Assembly: GCA_003151295.1 (NCBI GenBank)
Contig: PLXD01000573.1
Span: forward strand, 7,037 to 12,946
Reading direction: 5' to 3'
DNA from: Chitinophagaceae bacterium
GTDB lineage: Bacteria; Bacteroidota; Bacteroidia; Chitinophagales; Chitinophagaceae
Length of the DNA stretch: 5,910 nucleotides
Positions 1 through 5,489 of this stretch are shown here, one piece after another; positions within the stretch are counted from its first letter, which is position 1, and every line of letters begins with the position of its first letter. The notes under the pieces are model-generated. The model had not been told where the DNA came from. It saw only the letters and a program-made list of their open reading frames with translations, and did no database searches. The position numbers were made by a program, and so were the translations under genes.

Positions 1-92
1 ACTTCATCTTTATGAGAACAGCCGGCGACATAACCATAGATACTCATAATGATGAGTATGATCATTAAAATCTGATTGCGTTGAAATTTCAT
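1..92 (-). CDS. Lipoprotein, 5' end only (runs off the left edge)
   Basis: Thirty codons of an open frame start at an ATG at 92-90 on the minus strand and continue past base 1. The peptide begins MKFQRNQ, has a hydrophobic core of about 12 residues (ILMIILIIMSIY), and ends the signal with V-A-G-C, a lipobox with the cysteine at residue 25, followed by a polar SHKDE. This is a textbook Sec/SPII lipoprotein start. The mature protein would be lipid-anchored on the periplasmic side or exported to the outer membrane; the residue pattern after the cysteine is too short to decide. The leader is A/T-rich with no Shine-Dalgarno, as for the other genes here. Function cannot be told because the mature part lies outside the window. 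The frame was too short to rank as a long ORF, so the call rests on the signal peptide alone. Confidence 0.65.
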   Translation of the reverse strand, partial: MKFQRNQILMIILIIMSIYGYVAGCSHKDE

Positions 93-398
93 AAAAACAG
101 TTATTTAAAATGAATTAAGTATTTCATAATCTCCGCAAATTTATTTCTAAAAATCTTTCGCTTTCCTGACGCTTATCAAAGTATAAAGTGACATTTATCA
201 TACAGAATCCGCTTCTGTTCATCTACGTAACTCAATATTGTCCGGCTAAATTCGGGATGAATGACCTATATTCCCTCTGAAATAGCTGAATACACCGTAC
301 GAAATTCTTCCTGACTGAATCGATAGGGTAGCCGCTATAGTAACAATTCGATATATGTTTTCGGTTGGCTTCATTGATGAGGTCTTCTGAGTCCAGGA
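93..398. other. Gene-poor A/T-rich spacer with a possible eroded reading frame
   Basis: No intact gene is seen in these roughly 300 bases. On the minus strand an open frame without a start codon runs from about 420 down to a TGA at 234-232 and reads like protein (for example EDLINEANRKHISN and FIPNLAGQY). A second piece in the next frame (SYVDEQKRILYDK) and a third, starting at an ATG at 222 (32 codons, ending ERFLEINLRRL), lie immediately beyond it. Such broken, overlapping pieces may be the remains of a decayed gene, or chance open frames in A/T-rich DNA. No tRNA, repeat array or terminator was recognised. Confidence 0.3.
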
Positions 399-923
399 TT
401 AGGATCTCAAAAGCTTCCTGGAACGGGTAAATAGGAAGAAAATTAATATGATGAGGGCAAAGGCAGCCAAGTTTAAGAGAAGGCTAACTGTATAAATTTT
501 CATATCGTTTCTTACAATATTCTTATCTGCAGATAATCCGGATAATTGGAAGAATAAATCTTTCACGAAAAAAAAGAAAAAGACAAAACTATGGACTAAA
601 CTTAATACAGTTTTTCTTCCAAGGGCGGGTAGCCAGAAAAGGATAGAGAAGAGGCCCCAAATTTTGAGGTAGGGCAATTGTACCGTCAGTTTTATATTCC
701 CGATGAAATAATCCGGGTATAAGTTTTTTAATTGCAGGCACAGGTATAACGTACCCACCAGGGCGTAGGAGAAAGGCAAAAAAGAAACGAGGCTGCTCCT
801 GGAATTATTTTTTGATTGTTTATTTCCGGCAACAAAAAGAATGAGAGAATATATTAAAGGGTAGCCGGAAAAAAAAGCCATCATTTCGAGTCGCTGCAGA
901 TATGCTAAAAAACTATTATCCAT
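399..923 (-). CDS. Small multi-spanning membrane protein of unknown function
   Basis: The 174-residue product is very hydrophobic, with about five likely membrane segments: residues 16-32, 45-63, 86-102, 105-125 and 146-165. Between them are short polar loops (N34-S44, including K35, K38 and R42) and a basic C-terminal end, TRSRKLLRS. Segment 4 contains a run of five phenylalanines (115-119). No catalytic motif, cysteine pair, haem site or conserved charged residue within a membrane segment stands out, so no function is assigned. The ATG at 923-921 is the natural start; the leader shows no ribosome-binding site. The gene points away from the cytochrome gene across a shared 265-base intergenic region. 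Past the TAA, in the -1 frame, an open frame of about 60 codons follows. One missing T in the run of four T near codon 171 would join the two, so a longer ancestral protein is possible but not required. Its A/T-rich coding differs from the respiratory genes to the right. Confidence 0.7.
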   Translation of the reverse strand: MDNSFLAYLQRLEMMAFFSGYPLIYSLILFVAGNKQSKNNSRSSLVSFLPFSYALVGTLYLCLQLKNLYPDYFIGNIKLTVQLPYLKIWGLFSILFWLPALGRKTVLSLVHSFVFFFFFVKDLFFQLSGLSADKNIVRNDMKIYTVSLLLNLAAFALIILIFFLFTRSRKLLRS

Positions 924-1033
924 ATAATTAAAGATATTCCTTTATCCGATGGAAAACCCGCTTGTGGTTGCCTTATCCGGCATTTTTCCCTTTTCGGGAA
1001 TTTCCTTCTATCCCTATCGTGTATCCGTTCGAT

Positions 1034-1047
1034 CTGATAAATATCAT
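1034..1047. promoter_or_regulatory. FNR/CRP-type palindrome TGAT-N4-ATCA
   Basis: The bases c-TGAT-aaat-ATCA-t form a perfect match to the inner eight positions of the FNR/CRP-family site TTGAT-N4-ATCAA, with only the outermost base of each arm different. The site lies in the divergent intergenic region, 141 bases before the cytochrome c start and 110 bases before the minus-strand membrane gene, so it could serve either gene. Oxygen- or redox-responsive control of a periplasmic electron carrier would make sense. No convincing -7/-33 promoter pair was found at the usual activator spacing on either strand. The call rests on the palindrome and on the context. Confidence 0.4.
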
Positions 1048-1188
1048 CTTTTCCGATGAAGTAGATCATGATTATGAAAATATTACTATACTAATTTAGC
1101 GTCTTCAAAAATCGGTTTGTTGCAATAAATAGTAAAATATAAAATCTTTTCAAGGTGTAAAATTCTCTTAACTAAAAATCATATTTCG

Positions 1189-1599
1189 ATGAAACGACAA
1201 TTAATTCTGGCAGCTTCGGTTTTAGCGTTGAGTTTTATGGGTGTCGCCTTCAAGGCTATGCAACCGCAACCCAAACCCTGGATCGTGCCTGATAAGTTTG
1301 CTAAAGCGGTGAATCCCGTAAAATCGGACGCATCGTCTATCTCGGCCGGCAAATCCTTATGGGGCACCCATTGCTCATCTTGTCATGGAAAAACGGGCTT
1401 AGGCGACGGCAACAAGGCCGCCCAGTTGAAAACGCAGCCTTCGGATTTCACGAAAGGGACTTTCCAATCACAGTCCGACGGTTCTATATTCTATAAAATA
1501 ACCGAAGGCCGCGACGATATGCCGGGCTTCAAAAAGAAAATTCCCGATGAGGAAGACATGTGGAGCCTAGTTGTCTATGTCCGTACGTTGAAAAAGTAG
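1189..1599 (+). CDS. Periplasmic monohaem cytochrome c
   Basis: This is a 136-residue class I cytochrome c. Residues 1 to about 23 are a Sec signal peptide (MKRQ, then a hydrophobic stretch, with likely cleavage after VAFKA or slightly earlier). The haem-binding motif is C62-S-S-C65-H66 in the context GTHCSSCHGKTGLGDG. The distal axial ligand is most likely M111 in GRDDMPGF, and the final helix is W125-SLVVYVRTLKK. Between the signal and the haem motif is a linker, PWIVPDKFAKAVNPV, leading into GKSLWGTHC, a type seen in Bacteroidota cytochromes beside respiratory modules. The protein would shuttle electrons in the periplasm. The ATG is favoured because the signal peptide starts exactly there; no Shine-Dalgarno is seen. 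A strong terminator follows, so the gene is probably transcribed on its own although it lies just upstream of the ferredoxin/NrfD operon. Its redox partners are inferred from context only. Confidence 0.92.
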   Translation: MKRQLILAASVLALSFMGVAFKAMQPQPKPWIVPDKFAKAVNPVKSDASSISAGKSLWGTHCSSCHGKTGLGDGNKAAQLKTQPSDFTKGTFQSQSDGSIFYKITEGRDDMPGFKKKIPDEEDMWSLVVYVRTLKK

Positions 1600-1683
1600 G
1601 ATGTTTAAAAATCGGCGCGTTTTAAAGCAGATCGCTAAAAAAATTAAGAAGTAGAAAGCAATGCATTAAATAAGGAGATGAAT

Positions 1684-1716
1684 AAAAAGGGTCTGAAGCG
1701 GTTCAGGCCCTTTTTT
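1684..1716 (+). terminator. Intrinsic terminator after the cytochrome c gene
   Basis: A nine-pair stem, GGGTCTGAA (1689-1697) against TTCAGGCCC (1702-1710), with one G-T pair, encloses the four-base loop GCGG. It is preceded by five A and followed by six T, so the A and T tracts extend the stem and the signal could work in both directions. It ends the cytochrome transcript about 110 bases past the stop codon and separates it from the operon that starts at 1861. Confidence 0.9.
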
Positions 1717-1792
1717 ATGGCCGTACGTCCGGTATTTGCTATTAGGCGATGCTTACCATAAAAAACCAGTATGATTTCAATTGTTTATTCCA

Positions 1793-1806
1793 CTGAGTTA
1801 AATCAT
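1793..1806. promoter_or_regulatory. FNR-like box TGAG-N4-ATCA before the operon
   Basis: The bases c-TGAG-ttaa-ATCA-t match seven of the eight inner positions of TGAT-N4-ATCA and have the same outer bases (c and t) as the perfect box at 1034-1047. Its centre (1799/1800) lies 41.5 bases before position 1841, where a transcript using the -7 box at 1829-1836 would start. That is the classic class II spacing for FNR/CRP activators. A seven-of-eight match occurs by chance about once per few kilobases, so the position is the main support. Confidence 0.33.
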
Positions 1807-1809
1807 ATT

Positions 1810-1836
1810 TTGGTCACCTGCACTTGATTAGTTTTA
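1810..1836 (+). promoter_or_regulatory. Candidate Bacteroidota promoter of the four-gene operon
   Basis: TAGTTTTA at 1829-1836 matches the Bacteroidota -7 element TAnnTTTG at five of its six fixed positions. A TTG (within TTTTGG) at 1810-1812 is 16 bases upstream, close to the spacing reported for the -33 TTG element. Transcription would start near 1841, giving a leader of about 20 bases before the ATG at 1861. Both elements are short, so this is tentative. Confidence 0.3.
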
Positions 1837-1860
1837 TGAATTATTTAAAAATTACATTTT

Positions 1861-2151
1861 ATGAACATGAACAACAAGGAGGAATTGACCAGGGAAAAAA
1901 CCCCTTCACGCAGGAGATTAGTCCGGGGGCTTGGCATCTTGTCAATGTTAGCCGCTATTTCGGCGCTGGGAGGCTCCCGTTTCCGCGTCAGGAAAAATAT
2001 AATCGCGTGTGCGCCGGAGAGTAATAAGAGAACAATCCGGATGCTAACCGAAGACGGCCGGCTGGTGGAAATAGAGGAGACCCGGATCCCGGTATCCGGT
2101 AAGAAAGGTAAGATAAGCGATCGCGAGCTTCAGAACTGGATAAAAAATTGA
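1861..2151 (+). CDS. Small Tat-signal protein with a module shared with the ferredoxin
   Basis: The 96-residue product starts with a polar n-region, then a twin-arginine motif S16-R-R-R-L-V-R22 and a hydrophobic core GLGILSMLAAISALGG (23-38). There is no good signal-peptidase site, so it may stay anchored by its N-terminus. Residues 57-73 (RTIRMLTEDGRLVEIEE) align without gaps to residues 45-61 of the ferredoxin encoded next (KLVKLLSVDGEVIEVDE). From I59 on, 5 of 15 positions are identical and most others conservative. The C-terminal part (KKGKISDRELQNWIKN) is basic with a short predicted helix. Only one cysteine (C50) is present, so it cannot bind an Fe-S cluster or haem by itself. It is the first gene of the operon, 31 bases before the ferredoxin. 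A role as an accessory or assembly partner of the ferredoxin is inference; no function is known to me. The ATG at 1861 is followed by another in-frame ATG at 1867. Confidence 0.8.
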   Translation: MNMNNKEELTREKTPSRRRLVRGLGILSMLAAISALGGSRFRVRKNIIACAPESNKRTIRMLTEDGRLVEIEETRIPVSGKKGKISDRELQNWIKN

Positions 2152-2182
2152 TTGATAAATTTTCCTATAAATATTAAAAGCA

Positions 2183-3124
2183 ATGTCAAACGAAAATAAT
2201 TCCAGGAGGGAATTCCTCTTGACCGGCTTGGCGGCAGCGGGTATCGCGGCCGGATGTTCTTCCAAAAAGAGTGTTTTTGAGGAAGCGTCCGGAGATGAGG
2301 TAAAAGCAACCGGGAAATTGGTGAAACTATTATCCGTCGATGGCGAGGTGATAGAAGTCGATGAAGCATTTCTGAAGCCTGTCCCTCACTTACCACCTGT
2401 TTCGAATAGCGAAGCCAGGGTGGGTATACCGGGAAAAAAGTTTGTGATGGTAATAGACCTTTCCCGGTGTAAGAACCTGAAGAAATGCCAGTCGGCTTGC
2501 AATCACGCTCACGAATTAAATCCCGGGCAGAACTGGATCAAAGTTTATTCCATGCAGGATGCGGAGCATACTGCCCCTTATTGGGAACCCACCACCTGTA
2601 TGCATTGCGATGAACCTCCCTGTGTGAAAGTTTGCCCGGTGGATGCGACTTTCAAGAGGCAGGACGGAATCGTTTTGATCGATAGCGACCGGTGCATCGG
2701 TTGTCGCTTTTGTATGGCGGCCTGCCCTTATTCAACCCGGGTGTTCAACTGGTCCGCACCGGATATTCCTGCCGAAGTGGCCGCTCAGCCTTATTCCTGC
2801 GAAAGCAGCGTTCCCCAGAAGAAGGGGACGGTGGGTAAGTGCGATTTTTGTGCGGACATGACGAGAATGGGGGAATTGCCGCATTGTGTGTCCGCTTGCC
2901 CGAACGGAACCTTCTTTTTCGGAGATATGAATGAAGATTCCGTTACCAATGGTTCAGATACTTTCCGTTTCAGCGACCTGATCAGGGATAAGGCTGGTTA
3001 TCGTCTGATGGAAGATCTGGGGACCAAGCCCAGTGTATATTACTTGCCACCTGTCAACCGGAATTTCCCTTACGGGTCCGGTGTAGAAAAAGACAGTACC
3101 GGTCATCCTGTTACCATTAATTAA
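2183..3124 (+). CDS. Tat-exported 4Fe-4S ferredoxin subunit (DmsB/NrfC/HybA-like)
   Basis: This 313-residue protein is the electron-transfer partner expected beside an NrfD membrane subunit. It has a Tat signal, S7-R-R-E-F-L-L13, with a hydrophobic core ending A-A-G-C25. C25 sits in a lipobox-like site, so the mature protein may be lipid-anchored. Residues 45-61 carry the VKLLSVDG-type module shared with the preceding small protein. Four cysteine motifs follow. The first is C96, C102 and C106 (CKNLKKCQSAC); the usual second cysteine is L99. The second is C139, C142, C147 and C151 (CMHCDEPPCVKVCP). The third is C171, C174, C177 and C181 (CIGCRFCMAACP). The fourth is C220, C223, C235 and C239. 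That gives 15 of the usual 16 ligands, so up to four clusters, one probably with altered ligation or 3Fe-4S. C206 is an extra cysteine. The protein ends without a C-terminal membrane helix, unlike HybA. Electrons would pass between NrfD and a periplasmic partner. The stop is 7 bases before the GTG of the next gene. Confidence 0.93.
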   Translation: MSNENNSRREFLLTGLAAAGIAAGCSSKKSVFEEASGDEVKATGKLVKLLSVDGEVIEVDEAFLKPVPHLPPVSNSEARVGIPGKKFVMVIDLSRCKNLKKCQSACNHAHELNPGQNWIKVYSMQDAEHTAPYWEPTTCMHCDEPPCVKVCPVDATFKRQDGIVLIDSDRCIGCRFCMAACPYSTRVFNWSAPDIPAEVAAQPYSCESSVPQKKGTVGKCDFCADMTRMGELPHCVSACPNGTFFFGDMNEDSVTNGSDTFRFSDLIRDKAGYRLMEDLGTKPSVYYLPPVNRNFPYGSGVEKDSTGHPVTIN

Positions 3125-3131
3125 TATTACC

Positions 3132-4439
3132 GTGGAAAATACAATCATTGACAATAAGATTACGCACGACCTGATGCCTGTGCCCTTTGGCTTCTGGGGT
3201 AAGATCTGGACCGGTATATTGTTGTTGTTTTGCGGGATCGGCGCCTTTGCCTATTGCCTTCAGTTGAAGAACGGGTTGGCAGTCACTTCCATGAGGGATT
3301 ATGCCTCCTGGGGCATTTATATTTCCAATTTCGTATTCTTCGTGGCCATTAGCCTGGTTGGATCCCTGATAACAGCTGTTTTACGGTTGGCAAATGTTCG
3401 CTGGAGCACCCCTCTTACCCGGATTTCGGAAATAATCGCCGTATCGGCCATTATTTTTGCTTCTATCATTATCGTCGTGGATATGGGCCGGCCTGAAAGA
3501 TTTCTGAACCTGGTGATCCACGGACGTCTGCAATCTCCCATCATTTGGGACGTCGTCGTGATCAGTACTTATTTTTTTATCAGCTTGCTGCTCCTTTATT
3601 TGCCCCTGTTGCCGGATTTGAAATTACTCATACAGTCAAGGGGAAATAGGAGCGATAGGTTGTCTAAAGTTTATCACTTTTTGGGTTCATTCTGGAAAGG
3701 CAATCCGGAACAGGTCAAACGGAGCAGGAAATCGATCAATCTCCTCTGTATTACCATTATCCCCGTGGCCTTTAGTATCCACACGGTAACGTCCTGGTTG
3801 TTTGCCACTACTTACAGACCGGGCTGGGACAGCACCAATTTTGGGGCTTATTTTATTTCCGGGGCCTTCCTGGTAGGCGCCGGGGCTGTTGTCGTGGCTA
3901 TGTATGTCTTTCGTAAGGCCTATCATCTCGAGAGGTATATAACGGGACTGCATTTCGATAAAATGGGAAGGATTGTGGTGATGCTGGCCATGCTCTATCT
4001 TTATTTTAATATCAATGAATACCTGGTGCCTGCGTTCAAAATGAGGAAGCCGGAAGCGGCACACCTTATGGATCTTTTCGCCGGTGAATATGCGCCTTTG
4101 TTTTGGTTTGCCATTGTTGTAGGCATGTTGCTGCCCATAGCCATGCTGATGTTTAAGCGTGGGAGAAGGCCGTTGCCAATGTTTATTGCAGGCATTATGG
4201 TAGTAGTAGGAGCCTGGTTCAAACGTTACCTGATCGTTACACCGACCCTGTTGCACCCGTTTCTGCCCATGCAGGATGTTCCGGCAAGTTATCATCACTA
4301 TTTTCCAAGCTGGCAGGAATGGGCGATTGCCCTGGGATCGCTTGCGGGCTGTCTGCTGGTCATTACATTACTAGTAAGAATATTTCCTATCGTTCCCATT
4401 CAGGAAACTATAAACGAACAACATGAAACCGCTAAATAA
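3132..4439 (+). CDS. nrfD: NrfD/PsrC-family quinone-interacting membrane subunit
   Basis: This 435-residue integral membrane protein has about ten hydrophobic spans: roughly residues 25-45, 62-86, 98-117, 135-162, 200-224, 236-260, 277-298, 320-341, 348-370 and 394-420. Ten fits the HybB/ActC branch better than the eight-helix PsrC. Family marks include SWGIYISNFVFF (59-70), the DMGRPERF stretch after span 3, HTVTSW in span 5, the TTYRPGW stretch after it, and NINEYLVP in span 7. Such subunits oxidise or reduce membrane quinol and pass electrons to or from the ferredoxin subunit; no haem or Fe-S site is present. The start is taken as the GTG at 3132, 7 bases after the ferredoxin stop; the first in-frame ATG would be residue 15 and would leave the first membrane span intact. 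The 3' end overlaps the next gene by 17 bases, which implies translational coupling. The symbol names the family only; nitrite reduction is not implied. Confidence 0.93.
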   Translation: MENTIIDNKITHDLMPVPFGFWGKIWTGILLLFCGIGAFAYCLQLKNGLAVTSMRDYASWGIYISNFVFFVAISLVGSLITAVLRLANVRWSTPLTRISEIIAVSAIIFASIIIVVDMGRPERFLNLVIHGRLQSPIIWDVVVISTYFFISLLLLYLPLLPDLKLLIQSRGNRSDRLSKVYHFLGSFWKGNPEQVKRSRKSINLLCITIIPVAFSIHTVTSWLFATTYRPGWDSTNFGAYFISGAFLVGAGAVVVAMYVFRKAYHLERYITGLHFDKMGRIVVMLAMLYLYFNINEYLVPAFKMRKPEAAHLMDLFAGEYAPLFWFAIVVGMLLPIAMLMFKRGRRPLPMFIAGIMVVVGAWFKRYLIVTPTLLHPFLPMQDVPASYHHYFPSWQEWAIALGSLAGCLLVITLLVRIFPIVPIQETINEQHETAK

Positions 4440-5304
4440 GTTTTATACGATGCTGATGATCCTGGGATCGCTGACACCGGTCAGTTTGTACGTGAAGGCC
4501 CAGGATTCAACAAAAAAGGATTTACTGGTCAACATAGGCTACTACAATGTCAATAATAACGTAGCCTACCTGGGCATACATGCGAGGACAAAGACCGATG
4601 GAAAATTCAAACCCGTCGGGGGAGCTAAAGTTCGTTTGTACCTCGATAAAGATTCTGCGGCCTATTTAACCGGCGACCTGATCACCGATGCCAAAGGGGA
4701 AGCCTATACCACCCTTTCCCCTTCCCTGAAAGATCTATGGAACAGCTCGGCCACTCATACATTTATCGCCTTATCTAACGGGGACGCGGCGTTTAACGCG
4801 GCCAGAACGGAGACCCCGGTCGCCAAGGCGCGCCTGCAGATAGATACGGGAGCGGGAAGGACCATTTCCGTGAGCGTGCTGGAACTCAAAAACGGGAGCT
4901 GGACCCCTGCAAAATCGGTGGATATAAAAGTGGCTGTGAGACGTATGGGAGGCGATCTCGCCGTTAGTGATAAGGAAAGTTATACGACGGATTCTACCGG
5001 GAAGATCGACGCGGAGTTCACCCGCGAGGGCCTGCCGGGGGATAAAAAAGGTCTTCTGACCCTGGTGGCCAAAGTTGAAGACAATGATCTTTATGGTAAC
5101 CTGCAGGTGGAAAAGACGGTTCCCTGGGGGTCCGTTTTAAATTCCGAAAACAGCTTTAATAACAGGTCATTGTGGGCAGCCCGTTTTAAAAGCCCTATAT
5201 GGCTGCTGTTCATGGCTTATTTTATTTTTATAAGCGTCTGGTCGGTGCTCATTTACCTGATTTACCAGTTTAGAAAGATTAAAAAAGCGGGAAGAACGGT
5301 GTAG
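4423..5304 (+). CDS. Secreted beta-rich protein with C-terminal membrane anchor
   Basis: The 293-residue product has a Sec signal peptide (residues 1-26, ending YVKA before QDST). Its periplasmic region of about 230 residues is rich in alternating beta-strand patterns, then one membrane helix (about 260-283, PIWLLFMAYFIFISVW onward) and a basic cytoplasmic tail RKIKKAGRTV follow. The ectodomain looks like two Ig-like or transthyretin-like sandwiches. Domain 1 is residues 32-137, with the GAKVRLYLD and TDAKGEAYTTL patterns typical of such folds. Domain 2 is residues 142-235, with VDIKVAVRR and TDSTGKIDAEF. No cysteine, haem motif or metal-binding histidine cluster is present, so it is unlikely to carry electrons. 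The ATG lies 17 bases inside nrfD, so it is probably translated by coupling and may be a structural or docking subunit of the same complex; that role is inference. A terminator follows 46 bases after the stop. Confidence 0.85.
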   Translation: MKPLNKFYTMLMILGSLTPVSLYVKAQDSTKKDLLVNIGYYNVNNNVAYLGIHARTKTDGKFKPVGGAKVRLYLDKDSAAYLTGDLITDAKGEAYTTLSPSLKDLWNSSATHTFIALSNGDAAFNAARTETPVAKARLQIDTGAGRTISVSVLELKNGSWTPAKSVDIKVAVRRMGGDLAVSDKESYTTDSTGKIDAEFTREGLPGDKKGLLTLVAKVEDNDLYGNLQVEKTVPWGSVLNSENSFNNRSLWAARFKSPIWLLFMAYFIFISVWSVLIYLIYQFRKIKKAGRTV

Positions 5305-5349
5305 TGCTTTGCATAATTGATCTCACTCATATAATAAAAAAGTATATTT

Positions 5350-5370
5350 AAGCGCTTCGGCGCTTTTTTT
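5350..5370 (+). terminator. Intrinsic terminator of the four-gene operon
   Basis: The stem AAGCGC (5350-5355) pairs with GCGCTT (5360-5365) around a stable TTCG tetraloop, and the T run continues to 5370. It lies 45 bases after the stop of the anchored beta-rich protein and before the PAS gene, so the operon ends here and the PAS gene has its own promoter. Confidence 0.85.
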
Positions 5371-5489
5371 ATTGGAATTTGTTACCATTTATTGGTTTTC
5401 CGGAAGGAAGAATATCCTAGCAAAATACTTAACTTGAAAGGGGAAACTATCGTCTATTTTAAACAGGCTTTAGAATAAATGCAGTGAGT

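Larger units (their letters stand above)
1600..1860. other. Intergenic spacer with terminator and second leader
   Basis: These 261 bases separate the cytochrome gene from the four-gene operon. They hold the terminator at 1684-1716, a tiny basic open frame right after the cytochrome stop (1601-1654, 17 residues), an FNR-like box at 1793-1806 and a candidate promoter at 1810-1836. A 27-codon frame starting at 1678 after the string AAGGAG runs straight through the terminator hairpin and is not believed to be a gene. Nothing else was recognised. Confidence 0.5.

Noticed and set aside
40..59. Eight-base perfect inverted repeat (ATACTCAT / ATGAGTAT with a 4-base spacer)
   Set aside because: It falls within the signal-peptide codons of the partial lipoprotein and has no context of an operator or terminator; chance in a small A/T-rich region is likely.
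986..1000. Short hairpin TTCCC-ttttc-GGGAA in the divergent intergenic region
   Set aside because: A five-pair stem without a proper T tract on either strand; too weak to call a terminator or attenuator.
905..1069. Minus-strand 54-residue open frame beginning MIYFIGKDDIYQIERI that overlaps the start of the membrane gene
   Set aside because: No ribosome-binding or family signal, unusual composition in its second half, and it would place the FNR-type palindrome inside a coding region. It is more likely chance, but a homology search could rescue it.
1678..1761. 27-codon frame after the string AAGGAG
   Set aside because: The Shine-Dalgarno-like string directly abuts the ATG with no spacing, and the frame runs straight through the terminator hairpin.
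3687..4298. Long minus-strand open frame of 203 codons opposite nrfD
   Set aside because: It is antisense to a well-supported membrane protein gene and its translation is rich in histidine, glutamine and arginine, as expected for a shadow of hydrophobic codons.
5318..5329. TGAT-ctca-CTCA, a seven-of-eight FNR-like match
   Set aside because: It lies between the last stop codon of the operon and its terminator, where an activator site makes little sense; such matches are expected by chance in a window of this size.
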